Shown: positions 44,023-45,625 of the stretch, one piece after another
How the letters are laid out: every line of letters starts with the position of its first letter
Numbering within the stretch: the stretch's first letter is position 1
Origin: Chlorobiaceae bacterium
GTDB lineage: Bacteria; Bacteroidota; Chlorobiia; Chlorobiales; Chlorobiaceae
Direction: 5' to 3'
NCBI GenBank assembly: GCA_013334925.1
Contig: JAAXWP010000007.1
Location: 17,704-63,328, forward strand
DNA: 45,625 nt
Translations under genes and position numbers: made by a program
The notes under the pieces: generated by a model
What the model was told of the DNA's origin: nothing
Database searches by the model: none
The model's input: the letters and a program-made list of their open reading frames with translations, nothing else

Positions 44023-45606
44023 ATGCAGCCAGTCCTGACTGCCCGTGAAATGGCACAGGCCGATCGTGCGGCCATCGAAGAGTTGCGTACCGGAGAAACC
44101 CGGCTTATGGAACTTGCAGGCCGCGAAACCGTGCGGATCGTGGCTGAACAGTTCAACAGCGAGGGAAAACTGGATGGTCATGCATTTCTTGTTTTCTGCG
44201 GCAAAGGCAACAATGGCGGCGATGGATTTGTCGCAGCACGCCACCTGCTGAACCGTGGCGCATTCGTGGATGTGGTGCTTGTCTGGCCTGAAACCGAACT
44301 GACGGGGGTGAATCTCGAAGGCCTGAACATCCTGAAAGCCTACCGGAGATACAACGACGAAGGACTGCGGATATTCTCCGACCTGGAGGCTGCCTTGCCG
44401 ATCGTTATGGAGCGTTCGTATGATGCCATCCTTGATGCCCTGTTCGGCACCGGCTTCAGGCTCGATCCCGATAGCCCGACCATCAAAGGTCCGGGCGGTG
44501 ATGCCATTGCGCTGATCAACACGATCAATGAATCCACGAGTGCCGTAACCATCGCCATCGATATACCATCCGGACTTGACGCCACCACCGGTCAGAGCGC
44601 AGAACCCTGTGTGAAAGCCGATCAGACGGTCACCATGGCTTTTCTCAAAACCGGGTTCTTCCAGAATGACGGACCTGTGCTCTGCGGTGAAGTGCAACAG
44701 GCTGAAATTTCAATCCCCCGGTTCCTGGTCGAACCGTTCACCTGCATGCTGGTCGACGAAACCTTCGCTGCCGAAAGCTACCTGCTGCGTGATCCATCGA
44801 GCGCCAAACACCTGAACGGGAAGGTACTGATTGTGGGAGGTTCGGTTGAAGGCGGAGCTTCGATGCTCGGCGCGGCCATGCTTGCGGCACGGGCTGCGGT
44901 CAAAACTGGCGCCGGCTATGTCTGCGCGTCACTGCCTCCAGGCCATGCCGCGGCCATGCACAGCTTCGCTCCCGAAGTGGTGGTTATCGGACGCGATATG
45001 GAGAGCATTCTGGAAAAGGTTCGCTGGGCGGACGCCGTCGTGATCGGTTGCGGACTTGGCAGAAGTGCCTCGTCGCAGGATCTGGTGGAATCGCTGCTCA
45101 CCCATCCGGAGGTGCTGTCGAAAAAACTGATTCTCGATGCCGACGCCCTTTATGCTATCGCTGAACGGAACCTCTTCGACGATGGGCATGGGCTGATCGA
45201 TGCTGTCGTAACGCCGCATGCTGGCGAATGCAGTCGCCTTTCAGGTCTGACCGCCGATGAAATCAATGCAGCACCTATAGATGTCTCGCGCAAACTCGCA
45301 ACTGCCTGGAGCGTAAATATCCTGCTGAAAGGCCGGCCGACCTTCGTGGCCGCACCATCCGGCACGGTACTCATTTCGGATAGCGGAACCGAGGCACTTG
45401 CGTCTGCAGGCACGGGAGATGTGCTGGCCGGCATGATCGGAACCCTTGCCGCAAAAGGCCTCGATACGCTCGATGCAGCGGCGACAGCCGCATGGCTGCA
45501 TGGCCGGGCGGGAGACCTCGCCTGCGATGTTTCAAGCCTGGTGTCGTCGGTCGATGTGCTGCAGGCCATTCCGCAGGCCGTGATGGAGCTGTTCGAGGAG
45601 GAGTGA
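44023..45606 (+). CDS. Bifunctional NAD(P)HX epimerase/ADP-dependent NAD(P)HX dehydratase
   Basis: This 527-residue fusion repairs hydrated NADH and NADPH. The N-terminal YjeF epimerase domain (about 1-225) has AGRETVRIVAEQF, FCGKGNNGGDGFVAARHL and AIDIPSGLDATTGQ. The C-terminal ribokinase-like dehydratase (about 240-527) has GKVLIVGGS, AAVKTGAGYVCASLP, VVTPHAGECSRLSGL and ASAGTGDVLAGMIG. Length and order match E. coli NnrDE (YjeF). An accurately placed GGAGG precedes the ATG. It follows the two hairpins after purL and ends 19 bases from the window edge, complete. Confidence 0.95.
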   Translation: MQPVLTAREMAQADRAAIEELRTGETRLMELAGRETVRIVAEQFNSEGKLDGHAFLVFCGKGNNGGDGFVAARHLLNRGAFVDVVLVWPETELTGVNLEGLNILKAYRRYNDEGLRIFSDLEAALPIVMERSYDAILDALFGTGFRLDPDSPTIKGPGGDAIALINTINESTSAVTIAIDIPSGLDATTGQSAEPCVKADQTVTMAFLKTGFFQNDGPVLCGEVQQAEISIPRFLVEPFTCMLVDETFAAESYLLRDPSSAKHLNGKVLIVGGSVEGGASMLGAAMLAARAAVKTGAGYVCASLPPGHAAAMHSFAPEVVVIGRDMESILEKVRWADAVVIGCGLGRSASSQDLVESLLTHPEVLSKKLILDADALYAIAERNLFDDGHGLIDAVVTPHAGECSRLSGLTADEINAAPIDVSRKLATAWSVNILLKGRPTFVAAPSGTVLISDSGTEALASAGTGDVLAGMIGTLAAKGLDTLDAAATAAWLHGRAGDLACDVSSLVSSVDVLQAIPQAVMELFEEE

Positions 45607-45625
45607 AGAAATAGTGACGAGTGAC

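Overview
The window looks like chromosomal DNA of a green sulfur bacterium (Chlorobiaceae). The case rests on a divinyl-chlorophyllide 8-vinyl reductase (BciA), a small chlorosome-envelope-type protein (CsmB/CsmF-like), a SecA of about 1030 residues with the extended form seen in Bacteroidetes/Chlorobi, and generally moderate GC with GC-rich housekeeping genes. The species cannot be fixed from the sequence alone.

Layout. (1) 0.08-5.3 kb, minus strand: an outer-membrane monohaem cytochrome-porin fusion of Cyc2-like architecture; a 736-bp gene-poor stretch with four copies of a palindromic TAACAATTG element; a secreted Sel1 protein; an OprC/NosA-like TonB-dependent copper receptor; and a small Cys-rich membrane protein. 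This reads as an outer-membrane redox and metal-acquisition locus. (2) 5.5-14.1 kb, minus: recC-recB-recD, each pair overlapping by ATGA. (3) 14.3-20.1 kb: small regulators and hypotheticals (SpoIIAA/STAS-like, a 59-aa winged helix, a YgfB/YecA protein, a secreted Arg/Tyr/Asp-rich protein), an orphan hybrid PAS-GAF sensor kinase, and a DUF2461 protein. (4) 20.2-25.8 kb, minus: bciA with a small membrane protein, dipZ-msrA for extracytoplasmic redox repair, a ferredoxin-nitroreductase fusion, and a secreted orphan. (5) 26.2-32.6 kb: a GNAT protein, an hcp-sel1 pair far from any visible type VI secretion genes, purT, an LtaS-like membrane sulfatase, a degenerate class III cyclase-like protein, and divergently from it the chlorosome-type gene. 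(6) 32.7-35.5 kb: a decaying, AT-rich accessory patch with a TfoX-domain gene broken by an in-frame TGA, a macro-domain gene with two frameshifts, an XRE regulator, and about 1.1 kb without a convincing gene. The low-GC composition continues into the 5' third of an OGG1-like glycosylase gene. (7) 36.3-45.6 kb, plus: two tandem atypical SDR paralogues, secA, purL, two long hairpins, and a fused NAD(P)HX epimerase/dehydratase.

Most of the window is ordinary chromosome. The parts most worth a second look are the repeated palindromes beside the cytochrome-porin and copper-receptor genes, the hcp-sel1 pair, the chlorosome gene facing a cyclase-like gene with a lost metal ligand, and the cluster of freshly broken genes around 33 kb. 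No rRNA, tRNA, CRISPR array, transposase or integrase was recognised.
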